Positions 10,681 to 22,663 of a stretch of DNA of 64,000 bases are shown here, piece by piece. The stretch's first letter is position 1; the number at the start of each line of letters is the position of its first letter. The stretch spans positions 15,517,589-15,581,588 of the forward strand of contig OY294048.1 in assembly GCA_958510825.1 (NCBI GenBank), written 5' to 3'. A program made the translations under genes and the position numbers. A model generated the notes under the pieces. The model did no database searches. It was not told where the DNA came from and saw only the letters and a program-made list of their open reading frames with translations. This DNA comes from Brachypterus glaber (lineage: Eukaryota; Arthropoda; Insecta; Coleoptera; Kateretidae).

Positions 10681-11060
10681 ACTGCCCAGTAAAAGAGCTT
10701 TCCCATTTTTCACCTCCGCGCGTAAAATGTTTTTTTTTATTCAGATTCACTTTTAGCAACCTTAAAAATAAACCAATTTTCACGAAAACTACCCCCTGCC
10801 TCTTAGGGGGTGGAGTTAGAATTTTTTATTATCAGATTCACTTTTAGCAACCTTAAAAACCCCAATACACACATTTTCACGAAAACTACCTCCCCCCCAG
10901 GGGGTGGTGTAAGAAACCCAATATACCAATTTTCACAAAAATTACCCCCCGCCCCTCAGGGGGTATATTTAGAATTTTTCTTTTATCAGATTCACTTTCA
11001 GCAACCTCGAAAAGCCCAATACACCAAATTTTCACGAAAACTACCCCCCCCCCCCTTAGT
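10681..11060. repeat. Interspersed repeat with ~90-bp internal tandem units
   Basis: Begins ACTGCCCAGTAAAAGAGC, continues CACCTCCGCGCGTAAAATG, then repeated units each containing CAGATTCACTTT.AGCAACC, TTTTCACGAAAACTACC and a C-rich/G-rich hairpin such as CCCCCTGCCTCTTAGGGGGT. A second copy with the same start lies at 54113-54320. Confidence 0.7.
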
Positions 11061-11094
11061 GGTGGAGTTAGAATTTTGACATTGGAAATGTCTT

Positions 11095-11580
11095 ATGGCT
11101 CGAAACCCATGAATTTTTGTCACAATTGTAACGATTTTTGTTGGGATATTCCTCACGATTTGTCACGATTTCCTCACAATTTTCACGATTTTTGTTGGGA
11201 TTTTCCTCAGGATTTCTCACGATTTTGTCACAATTGTGACGATTCTTGTTGGGGTTTTCCTCGCGATTTCTCACGATTTCCTCACAATTTTCACGATTTT
11301 TGTTGGTATTTTCCTCACGAGTTCTCCCGATTTCCTCACAATTATCACGATTTTTGTTGGGATTTTCCTCACGATTTCTCACGATTTTTTCACAATTGTC
11401 AGGATTTTTGTTGAAATTTTCCTCACGATTTCTCACGATTTTGTCACAGTTGTCACGGTTTTTGTTGGGATATTCCTCACGATTTCTCGCGAGATTTTCC
11501 TCACGATTTCTCACGATTTTGTCATAATTGTCAAGATTTTTGTTGTGATTTTCCTCACGATTTCTCGATCGCAGCCGAAA
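11095..11580. repeat. 54-bp minisatellite
   Basis: About nine tandem units of 54 bp built from CCTCACGATTTCTCACGATT, a TCACAATT.TCACGA segment, and TTTTTGTTGGGATTTT. Because the period is a multiple of three and the unit lacks stops in several frames, long open frames appear on both strands. I treat these as a by-product of the repeat and not as genes. Confidence 0.85.
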
Positions 11581-11689
11581 ACTCAATGTGACAGTCACAT
11601 ATTTGGGACACTTTTTCATAACGGTTTTTTCGCAACGGTTTCAGCCATCTACCCCCGCGTTTTAAACATATTAATGTTAAAAAAAAATA

Positions 11690-12053
11690 CCCACAAAAAA
11701 AAGCTTTTTTTCTACCAAGACTTGACGCCACTAGCAAAAAAAAGCTTTGTCCCTTACGGTTCTACCAAAACTTGGCGCCCCTCCCGCAAAAAAACAAAAA
11801 AAAACACCCTAAAAAATGCTTTGTCCCTGACGCTTCTACCATACCAAAACTTGGCGCCCCTCGCAAAGAAAAAAAATACCCTAAAAAAGCTTTGTCCCTG
11901 ACGATTTCTACCAAAAACAAAAAAGAAAACCCAAATTTTTAATGGCTGAAAGAAAAAAAAAGCTTGGGCTAAAAAAACGCCCCTCGACGGCACCCCTCTA
12001 AGCTCGCGCCCTGAAGCAGAGGGTTCACTTGATTCATACAAAGGCCGGCTCTG
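11690..12053. mobile_element. Partial inverted copy of the AGAGCCGGCC MITE
   Basis: Read on the minus strand from 12053 it starts CAGAGCCGGCCTTTGTATGA, as in the element at 7465, and contains several tandem variants of GGGGCGCCAAGTTTTGGTAG...GTCAGGGACAAAGC. The other terminus is not recognisable, and it runs into low-complexity sequence towards the minisatellite. Confidence 0.6.
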
Positions 12054-13590
12054 TATCTAATACTAAACGATTTTGTAAATTTGGTATCTCCACGACTTTA
12101 CTTTACTTGATTAAGAGTGTTACATTAAAACATAAAGTTTTTGTTATTATTACTATAACAACTTGTATTTCTAAAGGGACTCCAATAAGATAAAAAAATC
12201 TTAGGATGAATTGCACATTGAGAATATATTGCTTTTTACCTTAACACGGCAGAGTGCCTTTAAGATATCATTTTCGTGAGTCGCATTTTTTAATTAGGAC
12301 AGCTGTAATACATACACAACACTATATTTGTGATAATTAGTATGTTGCTGGGTCGTACGGGCATCTGCACAGTCAGTTGCAACTGATTTAATAACTTGAC
12401 AATGTTGATATGCGACCTGTGGAGAATATTAATGTCGAACGAAAGTTTATTTATTACATTGTTTTTCTTGGTAACTTTTTCAAAATTTTGTTATGATGTA
12501 CGACTGACACGTGATTTTTATTGCTATTAGTACTATACTGCCCTGTTTAAGTAAAGGGTAGTAAGGGACATTGTCGCACAGCGGCGTTTTCACGTCAACC
12601 CTGATGTAATATTTTAAAAACGCTGCTATTGACCAATGTCATTTACTGCCCTTCACTTTATCAGAGCAGTACAGTAGTACTACTATAATTAATTTAGGTT
12701 GTGCACACACTAAGTCGGGTCGAAAAATCTTTTTTGTTTTAGTTGGGTTTTCGGGTAGGGCTAGAAGGCTTCTCAATGCAGTGGAAAATAAGCCTGTAAA
12801 TTTTGGCGATGATTGGCAATGGGGAACATACGACTATTTTTTGATACCGCGCCATTAGGGTGGTCCAAAATTTTATTTTTTCTTTGATTTTTCTAAAAAT
12901 GTGTCGAATGGCTTCTTTTGATTATGTTGATGTAGACCAATGTCAATAATTTGAAAATGCAAAATGTTTGTTTATTTGTTTAACCTCGTACTATTCTACT
13001 TAATTAAGCATCCCCTAAGTCCAGGACTTGTGTGGGCTAGTAGTAGAGGGAACCACCGGCTTATACTGACTTTCGAACCAGTTTCTAGGGATTGTCCGTT
13101 TTACTTATCGCCTTCGCCAAATTTTAATTATTAATTAACTGAAAAAGGCAAATCGGCGCAAATGGCGGAGGTTTTCTGGCTGATTCTGGGAGATTAAAGA
13201 TTATTTATTTTCCAACTAAAGATTCACATTACATGAATATACAGGACGTCAATATAATCAAGTTATGGAGATTTAATAAGAAAAAAAAAAGTACATATAT
13301 GTTAATATAATTATTCTCCATTGCCAATCATAGCCAGACTTATTTTGTAACGCATTTAGAAGCCTTAGAGCCCTACTCGAAAACTTAGCTAACAAAAAAT
13401 AATTTTTCGACCCAGCCTAGTACACCCACCTCCGTAATGGATGTTACAATACTTTCCCGGCGTTATCCAGGGAGGTAAGTAAGTTTTTATTCGAGATATT
13501 CCTTCGAGAGATTGATATCCACTCAATGTTAATTACACAGCCACACAAAAAGTAAAAAAAGGTCCGGAATTATTTCGGAGACCATTGTAT
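12054..13590. other. no gene recognised
   Basis: AT-rich. A TAGGGTGGTCCAAAATTTTA motif at about 12857 resembles the ends of the foldbacks at 58378 and 59349 and may be a decayed end. 12535-12665 has a weak inverted repeat (CTGCCCTGTTTAAGTAAAGG / CTGCCCTTCACTTTATCAGA). No coding content. Confidence 0.5.
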
Positions 13591-13780
13591 TCCTATGTAT
13601 TTTTAGGCGCTGAATCCGAATTTAAGGTCAATACGTTCGATTAGTTTTGGAGATAACCTCTAAAAAAACATTCCTTTCTTATACTCAAAAATAACGTTTT
13701 CTGAGGTTATTTCCAAAACTAATCAGATGAGGTTCTATTTTGACCTCAAATTCGGATTTAGCTCCTCAAAATACATAGAA
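13591..13780. repeat. Inverted repeat (MITE-like), ~190 bp
   Basis: TCCTATGTATTTTTAGG... pairs with ...CTCAAAATACATAGAAA, and GATTAGTTTTGGAGATAACC pairs with GGTTATTTCCAAAACTAATC. Arms are about 85 bp around a short loop. The motif GAATCCGAATTTAAGGTC also occurs in diverged form at 48.1 and 48.5 kb. Confidence 0.65.
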
Positions 13781-14434
13781 ATACTTGAATATATAGCAGC
13801 AAGTTTTCGAGAAAGTGTTGTTGTTTTTTCTGAATGTTGGCAATATTTTCAATACTTATTTTTGTCACTATGCGTAAACGCTCTGGATTTAATGGATATT
13901 AAAAAACACCGTATTTATAACTACGGTAGTTGTTAATCGTGTAAACGTAGTCTATGATATCAGAGTACCAATTTATTTTACAAGCTACACGAAAATAATT
14001 TTTGCTCTCTGAACTGTCGCTGACATATATTTGTATCTTTTCTGTCGTGTAGAGGCAATAAAATCCCACAATACATTCTGTTTGCATATTAAACACCGAA
14101 AATAACACGATAATTATCATTAACTAATGTGCCCGGCTCGGCCTGCTAATTATTTACGATTATTTTTAAGTGGGCCGTGTCGAGAATCGCGATCGGAAAA
14201 TTAAATGCCACTTTAATCGCGTTATTTTCAGTTGTTAAACAAACACAGAGAAATGTTTCCTTAAAACAAGTATGTAGTATTCAGATCAAATGACTCAAAA
14301 GTTTTTAAATCCGAAAATCAAATGTTTTGTTTGATTAAAATTGAATACGTCTTACTTTACTTATTCCAAAAGATTAAAACTTCAATCACGTAAAAGTGCT
14401 TGGTTTAAATACACTCCCGGACATTAAATTCCGG
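13781..14434. other. no gene recognised
   Basis: AT-rich. Two short open frames on opposite strands overlap here and have no recognisable domain. Nothing supportable. Confidence 0.5.
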
Positions 14435-17400
14435 ACACCTAAAAAATTGCCATTTTTTAAATTTAAATATTTCGAAAACTAATTAATGGATTTGACTGAT
14501 TCCTTTTTTGTTTTAAAGCTTAAACATTCTCTACTTTTGTTTGTATAAAGATTTTTTTCTTCTCGTATTAACAGCAACAAATACACTATGTTTTTTGTCC
14601 CATCTTCTAGGACTTGCATGGTACGCCACTGAAACTGTTTATTAAATTTTTAAGGTCTCTCTTATTGCCGCAGTCTTAATAAATATTTTCTTTTTTATTT
14701 TTTTTATATTTTTACTTCTGGTTTAGGAGATAACAGGATTTTTCTGAAAGTTGTAATTTTTTTAGTTAACTCAAAAAGTACTACATGAATTTGATTGATG
14801 CTGTGCTTAAAATTTGAAGCTTAACCGAGTAGTAACGTTTTTCTCCAAATCAAGTTTATTAAAAACATAAATTGGATTTGATAAACCTGAGTAGAAGAAA
14901 AGACAGGGTCACTCCATCCGGCGGCAGTTCTGCGAAATCACCGTTAAGCCTTCGTCAGACAATAGAAAGTTGCCCTGGATGAAGAAACTGTAGAAGAAGA
15001 AGTAAAAGTCATGAGCTTCAAATAAAAAACAACATCTCTGTTGATTTAGTAACTTTTGAGTTAACTGAAAAAATGTACCCCTTAAGTTACAAAAAAATGT
15101 GCCCAAAATCTAACATCGGATCCTAGTAGTGAAAGGTCTGAACATTAAATAACCCCTTTCAGTAAAACCCCAACCGTAGCGCTTTTGGAGAAAAGGCTTA
15201 ACATCTCTTCAGGAGGATTCACGCTTCATACCATTTATTTTTAGAAATGAGTTTGCTTTAATCTTATATAATTTTTGCTGCAGAATTCGAATCCACTTGT
15301 AAAATTTTGCTAACTATTTGCATTTTCTATAAAAACGCAATTACTTATGCATTTAATGCTATTTTAGAACAACCATATTAAAACAGTCTTTTAGTCTAAC
15401 GGTTTTTTAGCAAGCTAAGAATAAAGCTTTATTCTTATACTTTAAAATTGTAAAATTATAAAACATAATATATTTATGTTTTGTACCTGCTGACCCATTT
15501 ATAAAAAGATATTTAGAGATGCTTAAGCCTAAATGTGTAGACTAGTGTTATTAGAAATGTTATTTTTTCTGACAGCGGTTCTCAATAAGTTATCAGTTCT
15601 TATTAAGGTTTATAAAAAAACGTTATGTTTAAACTAAGGAAAAATGCCATTTTTACATTGTTTAAAAATAATTATGTTGCTTTATAATTTTAATTTCTAC
15701 GTGTTTTTTTTTTATTTTATGAACTGGATCTATAATTAAATTTCAAAACAATTTGTATTTGATTTTAATTATTTTTACTGAACTATGGCAAGGTGAGCTG
15801 AGGGCTATGTTTTTTATATATTTGTATTTATGCATGCATATTTATTTAGTACCTTCTATAGCCTAAACTACTGGGTCGATTTTAACGACAGGCAAAAATC
15901 AAAAGAATTATCACGCAAGTGATATAGGCGATATCAGGGCCGTGCGCAGGATTTGCTAATGGGGGGGGGGTTATCAAATTTTTCAATCTTCAATAAAAGA
16001 ACGTAAAAATGCCCCAGCGCCGCAGGCGAAATTTTTTACAAATTTAATGGTCTATTTTAATTTTAAATTAGTCTTTAAAATTTAAATTAATTAAATTTAA
16101 AACTTTAAGAAAATGCAGGAATAAAAAGTACGAACAGTTTCTTTGCTGCAGATTTGGTTGAACACATTTTACAAACAAAGTTCACATATTCCTTCCAATT
16201 TAAGAAGAATAAGTCTACATAAACACTTAATAACTTAGTTGTGGTAACCTGCTGTAAATACATAGTGCACGGATCTGTGGCTACGGGAAATATTTGAAGA
16301 ACGTATGTGCAAGTGAATTCATGACTTTTTCAAAAAAACATTTAGTTAGCCTAAAATCAGGGCTCTGACTAGGCACAAGCCATAAGTGTGTGTTACTACA
16401 AAGTAGCTTATAATATTAGCTAATATTTTATATTAGCTTTTTAATTTTTAAATGTACTGAAAACAGTAATACCTAACTAAATGGCAGAGTACGTCAAGTC
16501 TTAACCAACTTATTTATAATTATGTTCAATGCAAGATTGGTAGGCTGCAGTTTCGTATTGATGGCGCTCATCAGTACCACGTGACATCTCTGTACGCTAA
16601 TAGACCAAAATTATTATTCGTTTAAAAATAAAGTTATAGAAGGAGAAGCGTTATTTGAGATCGTGTAAAAAACCAAAATCATAAAAACGACGGGTGTTTT
16701 CATTTTTAGGTTTCCCAAGATGATTAAGACCATTTGCAGAATAATGTTTATCTGTTATAACCCAGGATCAAACCGTTCACCCAATCATATAATAATAAAC
16801 CCATTTATTTTTTATTGATTATCTAGAAAAAAAATATCTGTTTAAGTCTGACTAAACGAAATTTTACCACAAAAAGTATTTTTGTACTTTTAGTAAAGTG
16901 TAATGTATTAAATTTTGGTTTTGGGACCGCTGCATTTAATCTCAACGATTCTGCTAAATTTGACCCTATAATCAAAATTTGACGGATAGCACAGTCTACA
17001 AAGTTAAGCATAAATATCTGAAACTATGGTTTAATTAAAGAGTCTGAAAGTGCAATATATACACATATTATGCTTTGAACTTTTACGATTTTAAAGAAGA
17101 AGCGTAAAGCTGAATTTTAGGCTCGCCAAAAGAGCGTTAGGTTAAAAAACTCTTTTAATATGGTTGTTCTAAAATGGCATTAAATGCAGAAGTAATTGCG
17201 TTTTTCTAGAAAACGAAAAGAGTTAGCTAAATTTTTCAATGGGTTTCGAGTTCTGCAGCAAAAATTATATAAGATTAAAGCAAACTCATTTCTAAAAGTA
17301 AATGGTACGAAGCGTAAATCCTCCTGAAGAGATGTTAAGCTTTTTCTCGAAAAGCGCTACGGTTGGGATTTTACTGAAAGTGGTTATTTAATGTCCGGAC

Positions 17401-17690
17401 CTTCCACTACTAGGATCCGTTGTTAGATTTTGGGCACATTTTTTTTTAACTTAATAATATTGAGGGGTACCGTGACCATGCAAGTCCTAGAAGATGGGAA
17501 AAAAACATAGTTGTACATTTTTCGTTGCTGTTAATACAAAAATATTTTTTTAACTCATTCTTAATACAAATAAAAGTAGAGAATGTTTAAGCTTTAAAAC
17601 AAAAAATAAAAAAGAATCAGTCAAATCCATTAATTAGTTTTCGAAATATTTAAATTTAAAAAATGGCAATTTTTTAGGTAATGAACTAAA
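14435..17690. repeat. Very large imperfect inverted repeat (~3.26 kb)
   Basis: The left arm (about 14435-15475) and right arm (about 17055-17690) are inverted copies. Landmarks include CCTAAAAAATTGCCATTTTT at the outside, ATCTTCTAGGACTTGCATGG, GGATCCTAGTAGTG, CATCTCTTCAGGAGGATT, and AATTACTT.TGCATTTAATGC at the inside. The left arm has about 400 extra bases (14640-15060) that the right arm lacks. The ~1.6-kb interior has no recognisable gene. It contains ATCAGGGCCGTGCGCAGG and a G10 tract near 15940-15970, a common beginning of insect repeats. It is probably a non-autonomous DNA element with long terminal inverted repeats, but I could not fix target duplications. Confidence 0.65.
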
Positions 17691-17838
17691 ACATGGCAAG
17701 TAGATTTTTATATTTTGCTTTGAGCAGAGGCATTATCGTAACCAATGAGGTTTATCCGAGGTGCGATCATGCTAGTTGAAAACAATTTTTTTTTTAATTA
17801 CCCAGGTATTTTTTTTAATTACCTGGTTAAATATGTAC

Positions 17839-17956
17839 CGATCTGCGCGGGGTGTGGGAAGGACCAGAAGCGTATTTTCACTTCTTAGGAGAGTCTGGGC
17901 GTCTCACTAGACTGAGGAAGGACATCTTTGGAGTGGCAATACTCCAAAATGAATAG
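17839..17956 (+). pseudogene. LINE C-terminal zinc finger remnant
   Basis: CAGCGKDQK in one frame continues after a one-base shift as HFLGESGRLTRLRKDIFGVA and ends at TAG 17954-17956. This fits the terminal C-x2-C...H...(C) finger followed by LR...FG that closes RNase-H-bearing LINE ORFs; the final Cys is replaced by Ser. The following ~160 bases look like its 3' UTR, ending in a (CTA)4-5 tail at about 18110-18122. Too short for clade assignment. Confidence 0.55.
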
Positions 17957-18144
17957 TTGGGCTCCCTAGCTTGGACAGACATCATGACCATTATAAGAAG
18001 GTCGAATAGGTTCAAGGAGGGGGTGGGATAGTGGCATGGTCGGGACAACTTGGGGTTGACAAAAAGGGCCATAACGGTCTAGTTGTTAGGCTTAACGCCT
18101 CCCCACCATACTACTACTACTAGTTGAATATGTAACATTCTTTT

Positions 18145-18302
18145 TACTTGGCGTGAGGTGTGGGACCGGCTTTATATATTTGTTGAATAAAAATACTTGA
18201 CATAAACATAAATACTGGATGTAAACATATAATATATTTAGATCAAGTAGATATTTTTATGCAACAAATATCTAAAGCCGGTCCCACACCACTCTCCAAG
18301 TA
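18145..18302. repeat. MITE-like hairpin, ~158 bp
   Basis: TACTTGGCGTGAGGTGTGGG and GACCGGCTTTATATATTTGT on the left pair with ACAAATATCTAAAGCCGGTC and CCACACCACTCTCCAAGTA on the right. Loop of about 45 bases. No ORF. Confidence 0.7.
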
Positions 18303-19740
18303 CGACGAATATTAGGCCAAGTATAGTAAAGAGCAAGAGCATGTAGGTACTCACATAATTACGCGAGTGGTGTGATACGGTACCTGCTTAACAAGTATTA
18401 CAAATAGAAAAATTAGATGTTTTTCTTTGTGTGCCTGATCAGAAAAATGAAGTGATTTGGCAACAGCTAAAATTTCTTGCAATAATTACCTGGCAAATCG
18501 CCCCAAGGGAGCTACGTCCCTCCTAAGGTTTTATTTTAAATTTCTCTGGAACCCTATGGACATAAGCAACGAAATTTAGCAAATGACCTACCAGCGGTGA
18601 AGGCAATAATCCTAGGTTATGTTTATTTGGTAACTTTAACCAGGGGCGTGCAAAATAGGGTGCGTCACTTTTTGCCCCGAAACTTTTATGCCTCAAGGTG
18701 TTTTGATATTTTCTCAATAAAAATATGATTCTGTAATTAAAGATACATACATAAAACATGAACTCTTTTTGTAACATCGTATGTATTTAACATTAGGTTT
18801 TGCTAGAATAAATATCCAATCCAGGTAATTTAATTATAAAAAATCATTAGCCGAGTTAATTATCTACTTGGAAGAAAAATAATTAACTGCTAGCAAATTA
18901 ATACAATAATAACAAATCATTTTTTTATGGTACGACTTTGATAAAAATCTTGATTTTCAATTGTGCACGATATCGAAATAACAAGAAACAAACTATTATA
19001 CATCTAAAGGAAGAAAGCAAAAGAGGAGGAAACTTCCATATTGGCCCAAACATTTTTACATGGCAAAACCCAAATTTTATTATCTTAACCATAACATACT
19101 AATATGGCTTAAAGAGTGTTGTTTAAATGACGTCATAGTTAGTTGGTAAAGTAGGACACTATTATACCAAAATCTTTTTCGAGGTTAAAAAGTTGATTGA
19201 GTTGTATATTTTGCGATATTTGAAACTGAGAACCAAAAATGAGGTCTACAAGGAAAAAATTAGGCTTGTCCTAACTTTGCAAGAACATTTTTGCATAAAG
19301 CTTATAAACTACTTACATTTATTAAAGGTACCTTCATTATCCACGAATGATATGTGACGATTATTTAAAATTATTTCAGTTTGATCCGTTCTTGCATAAA
19401 AAAATGTCTGTCAAAACAATCTTACAAATATTTTTAACGTCTGGCTTACCCAAAAAAATTATATCTAACCTATTTTTTTCTCTTCTTGTTCGAAAAGATA
19501 TGATTTGGAGTGAACAGAAATATCATAGATAAGGATAGAAATACTTACTATGTGAGCAAACCACCTAGGGTACGTGGTTACTACGAATAGTTAGTGTGAC
19601 GTCCTTGTTTGTTGTAGTTAAGTAATAAAATGTGTGCAGTATGCTATTCTTCATACTAGTATGTTATAGTTACGATAATAAAATTTTGTTAAAATCTAGC
19701 TGACCCAAATAGAGTACCAAGTACAAATAATATAAATACA
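18303..19740. other. no gene; one 'GGGAGCTACG' repeat copy at 18500-18700
   Basis: 18500-18700 contains AAGGGAGCTACGTCCCTCCT, CTGGAACCCTATGGACATAA and AACCAGGGGCGTGCAAAATA. These are the landmarks of the repeat family described at 19741 and 54312. The remainder is AT-rich and unremarkable. Confidence 0.5.
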
Positions 19741-20350
19741 AGGTGTATTTGAAATATCGTCATAAATTTTAAGGGATTATTCTAAAATATGAAAAAGGTT
19801 CCTATAAACATGTCTAAAAATGCCTCGTAAGGGAGCTACTTCCCTTTGAAAGGTGCTAAAACGTCGGTTTTTATTTAATAACTCAGGAACCCTTTGAGCT
19901 ATAGCAACAAGGTTTTTCATATGATCTAATCTTAATAAGGCCTATCTTCGTATGCTAGTTTTATGTCGTTATTTTAACCTGGGGCGTGCAAAACAAGGGA
20001 GTTTTATCAGTTTTTTGACCTATTTTTTTTTTGTGTAACTTCTTTGTGGATTTATTAAGGTGCTAAAAACTTCGGTTTTTATTTAATAAATCAGGAACCC
20101 TTTGAGCTATAGCAACAAGGTTTTTCATATGATCTAATCTTAATAAGGCCTATCTTCGTATGCTAGTTTTATGTCGTTATTTTAACCAGGGGCGTGCAAA
20201 ACAAGGGAGTTTTATCAGTTTTTTGGCCTATTTTTTTTTGTGTAACTTCTTTGTGGATTTATTATTATAATAGTATTCCTCACAAAATTCATTAAATTGA
20301 AGGTATCATTTCACGTTTCGAGGACCCAAAATTAAACACTAAAATGTTAA
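19741..20350. repeat. 'GGGAGCTAC' repeat family copy with internal duplication
   Basis: Starts ACAAGGTGTATTTGAAATAT, contains AAGGGAGCTACTTCCCTTTG and AACTCAGGAACCCTTTGAGC. A segment of about 207 bp (19850-20056) is tandemly duplicated at 20057-20265 with very few differences, indicating a recent local duplication. Other copies: 6.8, 18.5 and 54.3-55.6 kb. Confidence 0.75.
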
Positions 20351-21430
20351 AAACTAGTTACAATTGTTTTTTTAACGAAAATATAAATACACCAAGCCCT
20401 ATACTGCCCTACTAAGCTAGAAATCAGTAACTCCATTTGTCAATAGCAGCGTTTTCAAAATATTACAACAGAGTTGACAGGAAAACGTCGCTATGCGACA
20501 AATGGGGTTACTGCTTTCCAGCTTAGATGGCACAATGAAATCTTGGAATTTTTGAAAATTGATAAAAATATATATTTTTTTAAATAACATAATTCTGACA
20601 TACTACTGATAAGTAAGGTTAAACGCTATTCGGGCTTGACTAGTAATATGATTACTTTTCTAGTGCTTAATGTTGTATACATATTGTTGTATTATTTCAA
20701 GTTAAGAATCAGAAAAGAAAATACCAAAATTAACCTAACTTATAAAATTCCCCTTTTAACATTTTACCAAAGAAATTGTATTATATGGTATATATTAAAG
20801 ATAATTCGTATTTGAATTTTAAATAAATTCAAACAGTCTATTTTGTTTTAACAAAATGTAATTTAATCTCGAACAAACCATTACAATGCACTGCAAATGT
20901 TATTTTTAAGTTGATTTATAGTTTTATTTAAATCTTTATTGAATATCTAATGTTTTTAAAGAAAATTGTTTTATTAAAATATATACCTTACACAGTGTAT
21001 TACACTGCAAAGAATTTCCCAAGAGTTCACCTAACAAATTATCATGTGCATTGCACATAAATGTAAACATAACCTTTTTTTTAATCCTTCATTTTTTCGC
21101 AGGTTTAATGTTTTAATTCTAATGGGGGCCGTAACCCCCTTCCAATCCAAACAGGCAAAATACATTTCTGACAAAAATATATTACTTTTCTTCAAGCATA
21201 CTAAAATGTTCATATTTTATAACTGAACACACTAGTTAGAAGTGATCTATTTTTTTACAGTAAAAAAATGAGTTCATTGTTGTGCGCTGTAAAAAAAAGT
21301 TAGCAAAACCACCACTGGCGGCAGCACTCTTTGACTTTGATGACAGCCATACTTCAAACTTGTTTGTTTATTATGAAAACAGGTGGTTGACTCGAGATTC
21401 TGTGCAAAAACCTTGTGTGGAATTGATTAA
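20351..21430. other. no gene recognised
   Basis: AT-rich. 20410-20530 has an inverted pair (CCATTTGTCAATAGCAGCGT / ACGTCGCTATGCGACAAATG). 21100-21200 resembles 33340-33430 (GTAACCCCC..., AATACATT.CTGAC.AAAAATA), an unclassified interspersed repeat. No coding content. Confidence 0.5.
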
Positions 21431-21432
21431 AA

Positions 21433-21633
21433 ATGATTGAAGAAGAATATATGGTTTATACACCTACAAATCTCTCCGAAATTGCAAATGCTACATTGAA
21501 CAAGTTACCATCGAAATCGCGAAAAGTGTACAATTTAACATACAAAAAAAATTTAATTGAGCTAAGGAAGGTTTATTTCGAAATGGTTTTATTGGCCTAT
21601 TTTAATAAAAAAAACATTAAATTCAAAAATTAA
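21433..21633 (+). pseudogene. N-terminal fragment of a tyrosine-recombinase-like ORF
   Basis: A 66-residue frame with NATLNKLPSKSRKVYN..YKK...LRKVYFEMVLLAYFNK. The pattern LPxKSxxxYxxxYxxFxxW...SE.VLLAYF resembles the core-binding (SAM-like) domain at the start of insect tyrosine-recombinase ORFs of Crypton/DIRS-like elements. This is recognition by pattern only. The catalytic domain (R...H-x-x-R...Y) is absent, so the fragment cannot be active. Its second half (from 21541) is inside a 244-bp tandem duplication, and a more diverged third copy lies near 22670. That copy reads closer to the expected KFLKWAKEGL, which suggests the present copy has a short frameshifted stretch. Alternative: a random open frame in a repeat. 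Confidence 0.35.
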
Positions 21634-22028
21634 TATTAAAAAAATATATACATAGGATGCTTGAAGAAAAAATAGTAAGTGTTCTTTTTACTCGTCTGTA
21701 GTTTCCGAACTCCGCTTCGCGTCGTCCGTAAATTCTAGACACTAGTAAAAAAAGCTTCTTTTCCTCTTAGTAAAACAATATACATACAAAAAAAATTTAA
21801 TTGAGCTAAGGAAGGTTTATTTCGAAATGGTTTTATTGGCCTATTTTAATAAAAAAAACATTAAATTCAAAAATTAATATTAAAAAAATATATACATAGG
21901 ATGCTTGAAGAAAAAATAGTAAGTGTTCTTTTTACTCGTCTGTAGTTTCCGAACTCCGCTTCGCGTCGTCCGTAAATTCTAGACACTAGTAAAAAAAGCT
22001 TCTTTTCCTCTTAGTAAAACAATATACT
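21541..22028. repeat. 244-bp tandem duplication
   Basis: Units 21541-21784 and 21785-22028 are virtually identical (TACAAAAAAAATTTAATTGA ... CTCTTAGTAAAACAATATA). Each contains CCGAACTCCGCTTCGCGTCG. Near identity implies a recent event or a collapsed/expanded assembly junction. Confidence 0.85.
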
Positions 22029-22663
22029 ATTGTTTTACTCATTTAAGTAGCAATATTAATATTCTTTTTAAAAATTTAAGTATAGGGTCTTTGTTTAATT
22101 TTTCTATTAGTATTAAAAAGCTTTTTCAGGTGGTTTTACGCCTTTTTATAAAAATACTACACGTACCTAAATTTAACCTAAAAATACAGTTTTTATAGTT
22201 TTATTCGAAAAGTAAAGAAAAGTACGATATCTATGTAAAAAGTTCTACAAGATATATCATCTCATTTAACTCACTACATATTATTTATAATGACGAATGA
22301 CTCTCCTGAAGAACTTTTACCGTTATCTAGATAACTGGAGCAGCTAGGATTTTACTGATTACATTTATGTAAAGCGCCCAGCTTCAGCTTGCAAGATCAA
22401 TCATCAAATTTCTTTGACAAACTTCTAAAGTTTAATTCAGTAGGGGTGTGTGGAATTTTTCTAAGAACAGATTGGGATTCTAGGCCCTTCAATTAGTAAG
22501 AAAAATGTAATTTCAGATCAGGGCAAAAAAAAGTTGCGATTTGTTGCCTAGTGTTATAGGCTTTTGCTGGTATACGATGCGCTATATCAAGAAAGCGCTA
22601 CAAAATTGATACTTAAATCAAAATATGTAAAAAGTGTATTTATTAGTTTTTGTATGTTTGCTT

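Noticed and set aside
11068..11619. 183-codon minus-strand frame of Asn/Arg/Glu-rich repeats
   Set aside because: It coincides with a 54-bp minisatellite whose period is a multiple of three; comparable open frames exist on the plus strand, so openness is a consequence of the repeat.
11754..12041. 95-codon minus-strand Phe-rich frame
   Set aside because: Poly-T tracts of the AGAGCCGGCC MITE create it; no domain.
18523..18777. 84-codon minus-strand frame
   Set aside because: Lies in the GGGAGCTACG repeat family; frame not shared with the other copies.
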